Shown one piece after another: positions 32,533-42,379 of a stretch of 64,000 nt of DNA. The stretch's first letter is position 1. The number at the start of each line of letters is the position of its first letter. The DNA comes from Thereva unica. Lineage: Eukaryota; Arthropoda; Insecta; Diptera; Therevidae. The DNA lies in the NCBI GenBank assembly GCA_949987705.1, contig OX465281.1:98178326-98242325 (forward strand), given 5' to 3'. Under the pieces are notes generated by a model. That model was not told the DNA's origin. It saw nothing but the letters and a program-made list of their open reading frames with translations, and made no database searches. The position numbers were made by a program, and so were the translations under genes.

Positions 32533-32976
32533 ATATCCCACCAAAAAAACATTAAAAATGTGAATTAGAAGTTCGTGGGCGCGGAAATTATTTATTGGGA
32601 CAGTTTAAAACACACTTATAACAAAAAGAAGTGATATGGATTAGTCAAGATGTATCGTTAATAGCATGAAATAATTAAACACGTGCATTTACGAACGAAT
32701 TCAAAGGAATTATACAACTGCCAATTTTTATTTAAAACTCAAAAAAGTAAGTATTATAATACTTTATTGAGTTTTAAATAAAAATTGGCAGTTGTATAAT
32801 TCCTTTGAATTCGTTCGTAAAAGCACGTGTTTAATTATTTCATGCTATTAACGATACATCTTGACTAATCCATATCACTTCTTTTTGTTATAAGTGTGTT
32901 TTAAACTGTCCCAATAAATAATTTCCGCGCCCACGAACTTCTAATTCACATTTTTAATGTTTTTTTGGTGGGATAT
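32533..32976. repeat. Near-perfect palindrome with 210-bp arms
   Basis: Arms 32533-32743 and 32767-32976 differ at only a few positions (for example GTGCATTTACG against GTGCTTTTACG). The centre is AGTATTATAATACT, itself a palindrome. Such a palindrome inside a transposon could be a nested MITE, and its transcript would fold into a long hairpin. There is no coding capacity. Confidence 0.88.
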
Positions 32977-32984
32977 ATGTAACT

Positions 32985-33190
32985 CCATAACAATAGTTTA
33001 ATAAGTTTCTTTTATTATAAGAATATATTTTAATTGCAAAACAAATAACTCCATAACAAAAATAAAATAAAATAAATAAGTTCTAAATTCAAAGTGGAAA
33101 ATAAATTACCTCCATAACAAAAATAAAATAAAATAAAAACGTTCTAAATTCAAAGTTAAAAATAAATAAACCTCCATAACAAAAATTAAA
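32985..33190 (+). repeat. Short A-rich tandem repeat
   Basis: The phrase TAACTCCATAACAA or CCTCCATAACAAAAATAAA recurs four times at intervals of about 60-70 bases, each followed by AAATAAAATAAA and TTCTAAATTCAAAG. It lies just downstream of the DUF4806-like gene (which is on the minus strand), in its 3' flank. Confidence 0.7.
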
Positions 33191-33210
33191 TAAATTTTTA
33201 AATTCGAATT

Positions 33211-34264
33211 TCAAAAAACAGCTGTTTCATTAGGGAATAAATCATTTTCCTTATCGTCATTTTGGCGGCGTCTTTTCATAGATTTCCCATATCTGTCTTT
33301 TGCACCGTTGAAATATTTTTTAATTATTTTATCTATTTGAGATAATTTTGCTCCCGGAACATGTAATATGCACGAATCTGCAAATAATATATTTATACAC
33401 ATAAAACAAAATTTTTATATATAATATATCAACTACCTTTAAGACATTCCATAATCTTGAAATCCTTTACACTAAAATTGTTGTTAGCTGCTGTCCAAGA
33501 GAAATGTCTGGCTAGTATGTCTTTGCCAAAAATAATTTTTAAATTTGCAATTAAAAATTTGTCTATTTGGTCACCTCCTTGTTTTGAAAATTTATCAACC
33601 TGAAAATAACGAATGTTGATCAAATCAGCATCAAATATCTATTAAATTTTGCTTACCAATTGCTTTCGCATTTTTATATCCCCTTGTAGCTTGCCTTCAA
33701 AAGATAAAATTTCCTCTTTAGTACCAAAAGGAAGGTCTGGTAGGAGGTCAAATACATTGTTCTGTATTTTGAGGGTTTCTAGCACGTTGTCTACTTTATG
33801 CCGAAGAGCAACAAATTGTTTTGTAAAATGGAGAAGAATTTTTTTGTTATCTTCTCGCATTTCTTTTGCCTCATTCAGTAGTTCTTTATTTTGTTTTTGA
33901 CTTGCATTGAAAAGCTCTAAAAAAATGTGTGGAATTACATTATATTGTTTTAAATCCAGTAATTTTTTAAATCATGTCGACGTACCAACTAACAAATTTG
34001 GGTTTTCATTGTTTTTCCCTGTAACTGTACCATCAATCGCAATTTGCGTCGAGGTCACAGGATATGTAGTTCCTGGTGGTATCATAATGAAGTTATTGTA
34101 GTCCAATTCGGTGTTTTGGGAATTATCATTGGTGTTATCCTTATGTTGCGATTGTGGTTGGGCTATGATATAATTTATAAAAAGTCATAATTAACTTGAA
34201 GATTTATTATAACTAACCTGATGGAATTATTATGAATTTTTGATGAACACTTTGTTGTTGCTCC
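33211..34264 (-). CDS. DUF4806-like protein of the EnSpm element, five exons
   Basis: Five minus-strand exons can be joined by consensus splice sites: about 34264-34217 (MEQQQSVHQKF...), 34162-33987, 33918-33658 (KELLNEAKEMREDNKKILLH, coiled coil; then DLLPDLPFGTKEEILSFEGK), 33600-33438 (GGDQIDKFLIANLKIIFG; HFSWTAANNNFSVKDFKIME) and 33378-33211, ending in a basic KSMKRRRQNDDKEND tail and stop. Each intron is 50-70 bases with GT...AG. The motif order (LPFGTKEEI, FEGKL, GG, FSWT, F..FKI) matches the DUF4806 domain, often found near insect transposons. It is read in the same direction as the transposase, 330 bases away, so it is probably the second gene of the element. Function unknown; DNA binding is a guess. 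No stop is seen in the joined frame. Confidence 0.7.
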
Positions 34265-34272
34265 ATTCTAAT

Positions 34273-36333
34273 TTATAGTGTAGGTATAAAAATATCTGCG
34301 GAAGTATGTGAACATGTTGTGAATAAATGTATATATTTTTTCTCTATTTCGCTTAGTTTAAATACTAAGTTATTAGAATATACTACGGCATCAGTACTAT
34401 ATACATTTAGAAACTGCAAGTTTTCATTTAATAATAAATCGTAAAAGTTTCGTAAATTTTGAACTTCCTGTCCTTCTATTAGTATTTCATTATTTTGCTT
34501 GAAAATTTTAAATATGGCATATACTTTGCCGTTATAGGAGCAATAATTATCGGGAGGTGAAATTGTAAATTTGTGTGTGCTTAAATGCACTTATTTAAAA
34601 TTATTGTGGTTTATTGCTTTTTTTAGTAATGGAAAATTTTGTTTACTTTCTTTTCTTGCCCCCACGGTACTTTCCTCAATCACTCTGTTTAAGATTTGGG
34701 AAAGTACGTAGTTTCCTTTTCTTACTTTGTTTTTTAATTTATAAAGATAACTTTCGAATCTAAACGCTGCGAAACAGTTCACAGGGCCATGTTTCAGAAC
34801 GTCCTGGTTTAAATGAATGAGGCTATGGCAGTTATATGTTGATTTATCCAGCCCGTATAATTCATTGATATCTTTAACAAACGTATGCAGCAGTTTAGCT
34901 GCCAAATTATTATATTTCAAACACGTTTCGGAATCTGACAAAATTCTAATTGCAGCATGTAGTCTGCAAAAGTGTTTATATCTGGTTTCATCAAGTAAAC
35001 CTTTGAGCACTAAAATCCCGCTGTATAAAAGAAACGTTCGAAACTCTGTGGCCTTCCAACGATCGAATTCTTCCAGTGTCCTTGGCTTTCTATTAAATTC
35101 ACATCCAAATTGTTTGTTCATAAATATATTTTGTATTGAAATGCTCTCAATTTTATTTATACAGAGCGAATAAGTTTCACCTTTTGTCTTAGTCCATAGT
35201 TTTAAAAGTTGACGCATAACTCCGAGGCAAACAACATGCATGTAATCTAGTGGGAATTGAGTTACGCAGCCTATTCCTATCTTTTCCAATATAAGAGGTT
35301 CTATCCTTGTATGATGTTGTGGTTGAGATCTAGTTGTAAATGATTCGTCTGTTCTAAGAGGCTCATGTTGATAAGGAAAAACCAGGCGCTTTTTGTATAT
35401 CATTCCTTTTTGCGTACATTTTGTACAACTGTAGTATCCTGAGTGGGCTTTTACATTAAGTAAGAAAGCACGAGCGGGGGCGTCACAAACAAAACAACCA
35501 ACTTCTATATTGTAAAATTTACCATTATAGAAATATCCTTCCTTAAGCAATACGTCAAGCTCTTTACAAAATATGCTTAGAAATAGGTTACAGTCTTTTG
35601 GCTTAGATGCTATTTTATGCAATTTTTTTTTATTTTCGATGCTATTTCGATAACAACCTACGAGAAATACTTCAGGGTAGCTTCTAATATTGCATAAAAT
35701 AGGCCATAGCTGCTTTTTGCTACTTTTAAACAACGGTAGGCCGTCAATCCCAAAGTTAAGTACTAGTTTGTCTACTGATAATAACTTACTGCTTTCGTTT
35801 AACAACATAAAATCTGTCAGACAATTTTTTAATCCATAATGTACATAAGAACCACCTTCCATTTCAATTACATCTGTAGCGCGAGGTGTTCCTTTTAGTG
35901 TTCTACAATCTCCCGGGAGGCTATTGTCAAACTTGCGTAATACTTTTAATAACTCATTCAAAGCAACACTAGTTATTTTATGTTTCACCGACCATTCCAG
36001 TAAGAATTCTTTTAAATTTGTATCTTTTAACAGTTTTGTTGGTTGTACTGTGTGCGATATACTGCTTTCGCCGGTTTCTGGAGGTAACTCGATAACCATT
36101 TCATTGGTCCTAATTAATTTTTCTCCACTATCTGGAGGTAACTCGATATCCATTTCATTGGTTCTAATTGATTTTTCTGCACTATCATTTTCCCCATCAG
36201 TTCCATTATTAAAAATTGTTTCATGAATATTTTTGGTCCTTTCTTCATCATCCTCAGCCTCGGTTCCGTACAATTCTTCTAATAATTTTGCAGCATCCCT
36301 CGAAATTTTTTTATATTCACTTTGTCGTGACAT
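34273..36333 (-). pseudogene. EnSpm/CACTA-type transposase with one in-frame stop
   Basis: A 580-codon frame (start 36333) ends at TAA 34591-34593 and continues in the same frame for 105 more codons to 34273. Motifs of the tnp2/EnSpm family: VLNFGIDGLPLFKSSKKQLW (Asp plus W/P block, about residue 190), CFVCDAPARAFLLNVK with SCTKCTQKG (second Asp and CxxC, about 280-310), and QFPLDYMHVVCLGVMRQLL (about 360). The N-terminus is acidic and contains a 20-residue direct duplication (IRTNEM.IELPP). The post-stop part (YAIFKIFKQNNEI; AVVYSNN) resembles the usual C-terminal tail, so the stop is probably a disabling mutation. Opposite-strand frames are shadows. Confidence 0.85.
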
Positions 36334-36399
36334 GACACTTGTTTTATATTTATATTTAATAACAAAATACCTACTAAATTATAATTTCTATTACCTATT

Positions 36400-36650
36400 A
36401 TACAGCCACAGAAAACTAATTGGAAACATTTTCATAAAAATTGCATTTATTCATTTTTTATGTAGCAATCCTGTTATGAATTCATTATGATATAGCTATT
36501 GCTTTCCTGCAGTACGCTCACCATAATATAATTAAAAAATTTTTAAGAGGAGGTGATGGGAGTTCTTTAATTTGATTCCAACGTAAAAACATAAAAAATG
36601 TATAAAAGCAATTTTTATGAAACCGTTTCTTATTAGTTGTCCGTGGCTGG
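36400..36650. repeat. Imperfect inverted repeat upstream of the transposase
   Basis: CATAAAAATTGCATTTATTC with CAGCCACAGAAAACTAATTG (36405-36480) and inverted counterparts at 36575-36650 give about 70-base arms with roughly 80 percent identity by eye. It lies just upstream of the transposase start, so it may be a small nested element or a regulatory duplication. Confidence 0.55.
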
Positions 36651-36779
36651 TAGCTATAATTTCTATTTAATAAACAAATATATAAAAAAGAATAAACTAA
36701 AACACTTACCAATTAAAAAATATAATTATGAGTTGAGTATATTTAATTTATAAAAAATTTCACACCGCGGGCATTCACT

Positions 36780-37031
36780 GCTACTTCACTTTAAAACACA
36801 CGATTTCAAAATGGACGTTTAATAGGCATATGTACATGTTCCGAATTCTTGCCTAGTTCGTTAAGAAAATTTCTTTACCGATTTCTTTCTGACATTGTTT
36901 CGAACTTGTTTTCCGAATTCTTTTCGAATTAGTTTCAACTAATCGGCACACGCAAGGCTGTACTTTTTGTTGTTGTCTTGCTTCCGAAAATCTTCCGACT
37001 TGTAGGATTTCGGAAAGTTTGGTTTGCTGGG
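36780..37031 (-). repeat. Right terminus with subterminal motifs
   Basis: The last 250 bases hold several motifs of the form TTTCCGAATTC, TTTTCGAATTAG and CTTCCGAAAATCTTCCG, the same vocabulary as the left end (CGAATTCG, TTCGAAAAGTTTTTCCG). This matches the subterminal repeat architecture of EnSpm/CACTA elements. Confidence 0.7.
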
Positions 37032-37033
37032 AA

Positions 37034-37290
37034 CCTTCCTAGCAATATTCAAAGAATAGGCACAGCCAAGACTTTCAGAAAGCAAACATCTCTCTTTCTA
37101 TCTCCCTCTACTTCTCTTTAGTATTTTCTGTCTTTTTCTATCTCCTGCTCTTTTCCTTTCTTGGTCCTTACTCCTGCATTTTTCCTTCTTTCTCGTCCCG
37201 TCCCTCTCATAGTTTATTAAGGTTAGGTTAGTCTATATATTATGTAGTTATATTTTTTTTCTTTCTTTTTTAAATTCTTTTATTTAGCTT
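37034..37290 (+). pseudogene. LINE-A piece 4: C-terminus and start of the 3' UTR
   Basis: Continues LINE-A with LPSNIQRIGTAKTFRKQTSL, then a stop within about 40 codons and a pyrimidine-rich 3' UTR. The satellite block beginning near 37290 interrupts the UTR, which resumes at 39790. Confidence 0.8.
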
Positions 37291-39010
37291 GCACTGTTTG
37301 TCGTCAAATCTTGGAAGTTAAATTTGACCCACTTCCCGGTTTAGGATAGAGCTGAAATTTTGCATACACGTTTAGTTTGGATGACAATGCAATCTGGCCA
37401 TTTTGTAAAAATATCAAGATAGCGGTTCCAAAATGGCGCCCGCTTTTATTTTACTCACAATGTTTGTCGTCAAATCTTGGAAGTTAAATTTGACCCACTT
37501 CCCGGTTTCGGATAGAGCTGAAATTTTGCATACACGTTTAGTTTGGTTAACAATGCAATCTGGCCATTTTGTAAAAATATCAAGATGGCGGTTCCAAAAT
37601 GGCGCCCGATTTTTGAAATTGTGCTCCGCGGCCCTTTGAAATGGGTATCAAATGAAAGGATATGACAGGTAGAACACAATAAGCTATGTGGCGTCATTCC
37701 AAATTCAAAATGGCGGACAACACTTACACTGTTTGTCGTCAAATCTTGGAAGTTAAATTTGACCCACTTCCCGGTTTCGGATAGAGCTGAAATTTTGCAT
37801 ACACGTTTAGTTTGGATGACAATGCAATCTGGCCATTTTGTAAAAATATCATGATGGCGGTTCCAAAATGGCGCCCGATTTTTGAAATTTTGCTCCGCGG
37901 CCCTCTGACATGGGTATCAAATGAAAGGATATGACAGGTAGAACACAATAAACTATGTGGCGTCATTCTAAATTCAAAATGGCGGCCAACACTTGCACTG
38001 TTTGTCGTCAAATCTTGGAAGTTTAATTTGACCCACTTCCCGGTTTCGGATAGAGCTGAAATTTTGCATACACGTTTAGTTTGGGTGACAATGCAATCTG
38101 GCCATTTTGTAAAAATATCAAGATGGCGGTTCCAAAATGGCGCCCGATTTTTGAAATTGTGCTCCGCGGCCCTCTGACATGGGTATCAAATGAAAGGATA
38201 TGACAGGTAGAACACAATAAGATATGTGGCTTCATTCCAAATTCAAAATGGCGGCCAACACTTACACTGTTTGTCGTCAAATCTTGGAAGTTAAATTTGA
38301 CCCACTTCCCGGTTTCGGATAGAGCTGAAATTTTGCATACACGTTTAGTTTGGATGACAATGCAATCTGGCCATTTTGTAAAAATATCAAGATGGCGGTT
38401 CCAAAATGGCGCCCGATTTTTGAAATTGTGCTCCGCGGCCCTCTGACATGGGTATTAAATGAAAGGATATGACAGGTAGAACACAATAAGCTATGTGGCG
38501 TCATTCCAAATTCAAAATGGCGGCCAACACTTACACTGTTTGTCGTCAAATCGTGGAAGTTAAATTTGACCCACTTCCCGATTTCGGATAGAGCTGAAAT
38601 TTTGCATACACGTTTAGTTTGGATGACAATGCAATCTGGCCATTTTGTAAAAATATCAAGATGGCGGATCCAAAATGGCGCCCGATTTGTAGAACACAAT
38701 AAGCTATGTGGCGTCATTCCAAATTCAAAATGGCGGCCAACACTTACACTGTTTGTCGTCAAATCGTGGAAGTTAAATTTGACCCACTTCCCGATTTCGG
38801 ATAGAGCTGAAATTTTGCATACACGTTTAGTTTGGATGACAATGCAATCTGGCCATTTTGTAAAAATATCAAGATGGCGGATCCAAAATGGCGCCCGATT
38901 TGTGCTCCGCGTCCCTCTGACATGGGTATCAAATGAAAGGATATGACAGGTAGGACACAATAAGCTATGTGGCGTCATTCCAAATTCAAAATGGCGGCCA
39001 ACACTAAATT
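37290..39010 (+). repeat. 270-bp satellite array (TGGCGGCC family)
   Basis: About six copies of a unit of 268-271 bases start with TGTTTGTCGTCAAATC at 37458, 37727, 37997, 38265, 38536 and a shortened one at 38747; an incomplete copy starts near 37293. Each holds TTGACCCACTTCCCGG, TTTTGCATACACGTTTAG, CAATCTGGCCATTTTGTAAA, AAGATGGCGG, GACATGGGTATCAAATGAAA and AAATTCAAAATGGCGG. Long open frames on both strands are repeated artefacts of the array, not proteins. Confidence 0.93.
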
Positions 39011-39029
39011 GCGGAAAGCTTATAATAGA

Positions 39030-39390
39030 CTAAAAAGTAGAAAATATAACCGATCAACTACCAATTTTGCACACACTCGTAGTTCGGGTGGTTAATGTGT
39101 ATGAATGATGAGATGAATAGTTGAGTTAAGGGTGAGTTGATAATAAAGAAGCAATACACGTTACAAAAAATCACAAACAAACACAGAGATACTGCTGTCA
39201 ACTAAATTCAACTACTCAAATACTGAACTCATGTCCGTATGCATAATTTCAACTAAACCCAGGTAGCAGAGCTGAGTCGAGTTCAGTCAACCTTAACCCA
39301 ACTCGACTCCCGTTTCCATGTAGTTAGACTTGGGTTCAACTTGAGTTCAACTCATCATGTATAAGTACTAAATGCAATCTGACCTTTTTG
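39030..39390 (+). repeat. Tail segment shared with 49950-50290
   Basis: From ATAACCGATCAACTACCAAT through GATGAGATGAATAGTTGAG and CAACTCGACTCCCGTTT to AAATGCAATCTGACC this segment is repeated at 49951-50290 with few differences. In both places it stands directly before the AT-rich foldback, so segment and foldback form one composite repeat. Confidence 0.8.
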
Positions 39391-39394
39391 TAAA

Positions 39395-39788
39395 ATAAAA
39401 TAAATGGTTAAAAAAAATTTTTAAAAAAAATTCTTTTCATTAACTAAAAAATGTACTGAAAAGTAAAAAATAAAAAATATTTTAAAGAAAGCGTGAAATT
39501 TCAATTTTAATGAAAAAGTTAATTAAAAGAATGGCGCATTTTTCATCAAAAATTGAAAATATAACTATAAATCGCGTGAGATTTACAATAACCCTCAATT
39601 TTTTGCTTTGTTAATTTCAAATTCTAACAAAATTTTTTGATGAAAAATGCGCCATTCTTTTAATTAACTTTTTCATTAAAATTGAAATTTCACGCTTTCT
39701 TTAAAATATTTTTTATTTTTTACTTTTCAGTACATTTTTTAGTTAATGAAAAGAATTTTTTTTAAAAATTTTTTTTAACCATTTATTT
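39395..39788. mobile_element. AT-rich foldback, copy 1
   Basis: Arms of about 165 bases (AAATGGTTAAAAAAAATTTT... to GAATGGCGCATTTTTCATC and the complement) enclose a loop of about 70 bases containing GAAAATATAACTATAAATCGCG and TTACAATAACCCTC. It sits at the end of the satellite block and immediately precedes the last piece of LINE-A. Copy 2 at 50456-52005 has the loop in the reverse orientation. Confidence 0.82.
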
Positions 39789-39858
39789 TTTATAAGTACT
39801 CTAAAAGATGTAAATCTTGTGTACTTTCCTGTTAATATAATAAAATAAATAAATAAAT
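39789..39858 (+). pseudogene. LINE-A piece 5: 3' terminus
   Basis: TACTCTAAAAGATGTAAATC followed by TTGTGTACTTTCCTG and an AATAAAATAAATAAATAAA tail matches the 3' terminus of the related LINE at 44959-45010 (TACTCTAAAAGATTTGTATC, TTGTGTACACTTTCCG). This identifies the true 3' end of LINE-A, 31.4 kb from its first piece. Confidence 0.75.
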
Positions 39859-40064
39859 TTATGACGATTTGTATTTTTCCACAAGAAATAAAATTTCATG
39901 AAATATATTAAAATTTGATTATTTTTAAGGCGCTTTGATTTTTATCGAGGTAAAATGGTTATTATTATCAGTAAAATTTCAATCACAACAAAATTTTAGC
40001 TTATAGTTTCGCTAAAAATCGAATTCTAAAGTCTATAATCATCTTCTTTCTTCCTTAAACTCCT
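39859..40064. other. AT-rich spacer, no gene seen
   Basis: No open frame, inverted repeat or recognised element, apart from the last 30 bases, which form the 3' tail region of the minus-strand LINE-E. Confidence 0.4.
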
Positions 40065-42016
40065 TTAATCCCCCATGGGACATAGGGCGGAAACAGTTGC
40101 CCTCCAGCTGACTCTGTTTTGCGCGACAGCTCTTAGCTCCGACCAGGATCTCCCAGTTGTTGCGGCTTCTTCTAGTAGGGTTCTCCTCCACGTTGTTCTA
40201 GGTCCTCCTACTCGACGGGAAGCTTGCGGAATCCAGTCAAGGGCCTGTTTGGCTAGATTTTCGTTTTCGCTTCGCAAGGTGTGGCCAACACAATTCCATT
40301 TCCTTCGCCTGATTTGGTCGTCTATCCTTTCTTCGCCGGCACGGCGCCATAGTTCTTCGTTTGAAATTCTATCTTGCCAGCGGATTTTTAGGATACGACG
40401 AAGGCATCTGTTGATGAAGACTTGTAGGCGCCCTGTGATGAATTGGGTGACTTTCCATGTTTCGCAACCGTACAAAAGAACTGCCTTAACGTTGGAGTTG
40501 AACAGCCGCAATTTGGTGTTAGTTGAGATCTCCGTTGATCTCCATATGCGGGACAGGCATGCATATGCACATCGTGCTTTATTTATTCTGGAACTTACGT
40601 CTTCTTCTGCCGCACCATTTTCGGTAATAATGCTACCGAGGTAGTAAAATTTATTTACCAGTTCCACGTCACGGTTATTCAGCGCTGTCCGTTCAATGGT
40701 GTTTGCAGTTATCCGCATTTCTTTAGTTTTAGTCGGATTAAGCCTTAAGCCTGCTGGACTACTTTCTGTTGCCAAATTGTTAATCATGTTTTTGAGGTCC
40801 TGGTGTCTGTGGGCCAGCAAACAGATATCATCTGCGTAGCCGAGATCCTTAAGGCGGTCTACCAAACCCCATTGTATGCCGCCTGTTCTATTATCTAGAG
40901 CGCCGACAAGGATGTCATTTATTACTATAAGAAATAGTAATGGCGCATGTAGGCATCCTTGTCGTACTCCTGAGCTCACCTCAAAGCTGTCGGATAATTT
41001 TCCATTATGGAGAACTCTGCATTTAGAATTGTTATATAGGGCTTTTATCAATTCTATTATTTTATCAGGCAATCCACGTCGCCGTAGTGCCTGCCATTTA
41101 AAGCTCCTATTGACCGAGTCGGACGCTTTCTCATAATCTACGAAAGCAAGGTAAAGGGGGGATCGCAATTCAGTAGACTGCTGCACTATTATTCTCAAGG
41201 TGTTAATATGATCAATACAGGAGCGGCCCTTCCTGAATCCTGCCTGCTGCCTCCTAAGCGTTCGGTCTACTGCCTCACTTATCCTAGATAGTAATATGTG
41301 GGACAAGATTTTGCCCACTGTAGATAGTAAACAGATGCCTCTCCAGTTGTCGCATATTGTAAGGTCCCCCTTTTTTGGTATTTTGACTATAATACCTTCC
41401 GTCCAATACTCCGGAAAGGTACAGGTGTTCCATGCTATATCTAGGAGGGGCTGAAGCGCATCTGCTATGAGGCTTGAGTCGGCTTTCAACAATTCTGGGG
41501 GAATGCCATCTTTCCCAGATGCTTTACCATTGGCCATCGCATGAATTGCGGTTACTATTTCCGTCTTGGATGGGGCCCGGGTGGTGATTCTTATTGGCTG
41601 TGCATTGTTGTTGTTTTCCTGAGGTTCCTGTGTAAGTGTACCATTCAGGGCGGCGAAGAAGTAATCTCTTCATCTTTGGAGCTGCTCCTCGAGCTGCACA
41701 GCAGCCTTCCATCCGTACTCTTAACGGCATGCTTTTTAGTAGAGTGCTTTCCCGTGAGCTGTTTAGTAATTTAGTACAGCACCTTACTGTTGCCTGTGTT
41801 TGCCGCGTTTTCCGGCGTTTTTTTCTGCGAGCTCATTTATCTGCTGCCTTTTATCACGCCGGGCACTTCTGTTTACCTCCCGGTATAATTGGGAGTATTC
41901 CCGTTCCAGTTGGTAACGTCTTTCAGGGTCGCTTGTAGAGTTTACGTTATTTTTTAGGGCTCTACTGCGTTCTATTTTTTGCCAGGTTGTGTCCGAGATC
42001 CAGTGTTGCTGGTTAT
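40065..42016 (-). pseudogene. LINE-E piece 2: RTE-type reverse transcriptase
   Basis: A 490-codon frame (41537-40065) with no stop: ASGKDGIPPELLK, EGIIVKIPKKGDLTICDNWRG, RRQQAGFRKGRSCIDHI, AFVDYEKASDSVNR (Ser in place of Phe after the catalytic motif), SSGVRQGC, LKDLGYADDICLLAHR (catalytic YADD), and a C-terminal KWNCVGHTLR, ALDWIPQASRRVGGPRTTWRR block typical of RTE-group endonuclease-reverse transcriptases. Upstream (42016-41541) the linker (HWISDTTWQKIERSRALKN) is in a broken frame. It continues piece 1 at 47627 across a hAT-like insertion. The frame break near 41540 and the changed FDSV motif point to a dead copy. Confidence 0.88.
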
Positions 42017-42019
42017 CAG

Positions 42020-42250
42020 TGTTGAGCATTAATCAATTAAATTTTCAATCAATTAATTAATTGATTAAAAAATAAATTGCGATTAATTTAATTGCAATTA
42101 AAATTAATTGCGATTGAACTATTAATTGCACCCCACAATTAATTTATTTGGATTAATCTGTATTAATTGTATATTAGAACTAAATCAATTGCAATTAATT
42201 TATCAATTGCAATTAATTTTGTCAATTGTTCTAAAAAACAATTAAAACTA
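42020..42250. repeat. AATTAAT-rich subterminal region, left
   Basis: Interlocking copies of TTAATTGCAATTAA and ATCAATTAATTAATTG. The opposite end (47440-47600) has the same vocabulary (TTAATTAATTGTTAATTG) in inverted orientation, so the two may pair or serve as transposase binding sites; the second point is inference. Confidence 0.65.
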
Positions 42251-42379
42251 ACAATTATTCCGCTTCAATATAGATATAGACACTCCAATTTTATATGATC
42301 CTGCCATTTTTTGGAGAATCGTTCATATAAAGAGCATAATATGAAAAAAAAATATGGGGAGTATGGCGGCCAAAATGGC

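Larger units (their letters stand above)
24170..37031 (-). mobile_element. 12.9-kb EnSpm/CACTA-like transposon with cargo
   Basis: Ends CCCAGCAAACCAAA (24170) and its complement TTTGGTTTGCTGGG (finishing 37031), bordered by AA on both sides; removing the element and one AA restores LINE-A (LWNN-LPSNIQ). Subterminal motifs of the type TTCCGAATTCG and CTTCGGAAAA are scattered within 300 bases of both ends, and the left end is repeated once in tandem (24170-24360 and 24362-24555). It encodes an EnSpm-type transposase, a DUF4806-like protein, and holds a duplicated satellite/protease block. The termini are not CACTA, which is unusual for the transposase type. Confidence 0.82.

Noticed and set aside
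37433..38978. Repeated open frames of 68-233 codons on both strands, all alike
   Set aside because: They follow the 270-bp satellite periodicity (270 is a multiple of three), so identical chance frames recur; no family resemblance.
40075..40644. A 189-codon plus-strand frame
   Set aside because: It is a shadow of the minus-strand RTE reverse transcriptase, which has all family motifs.
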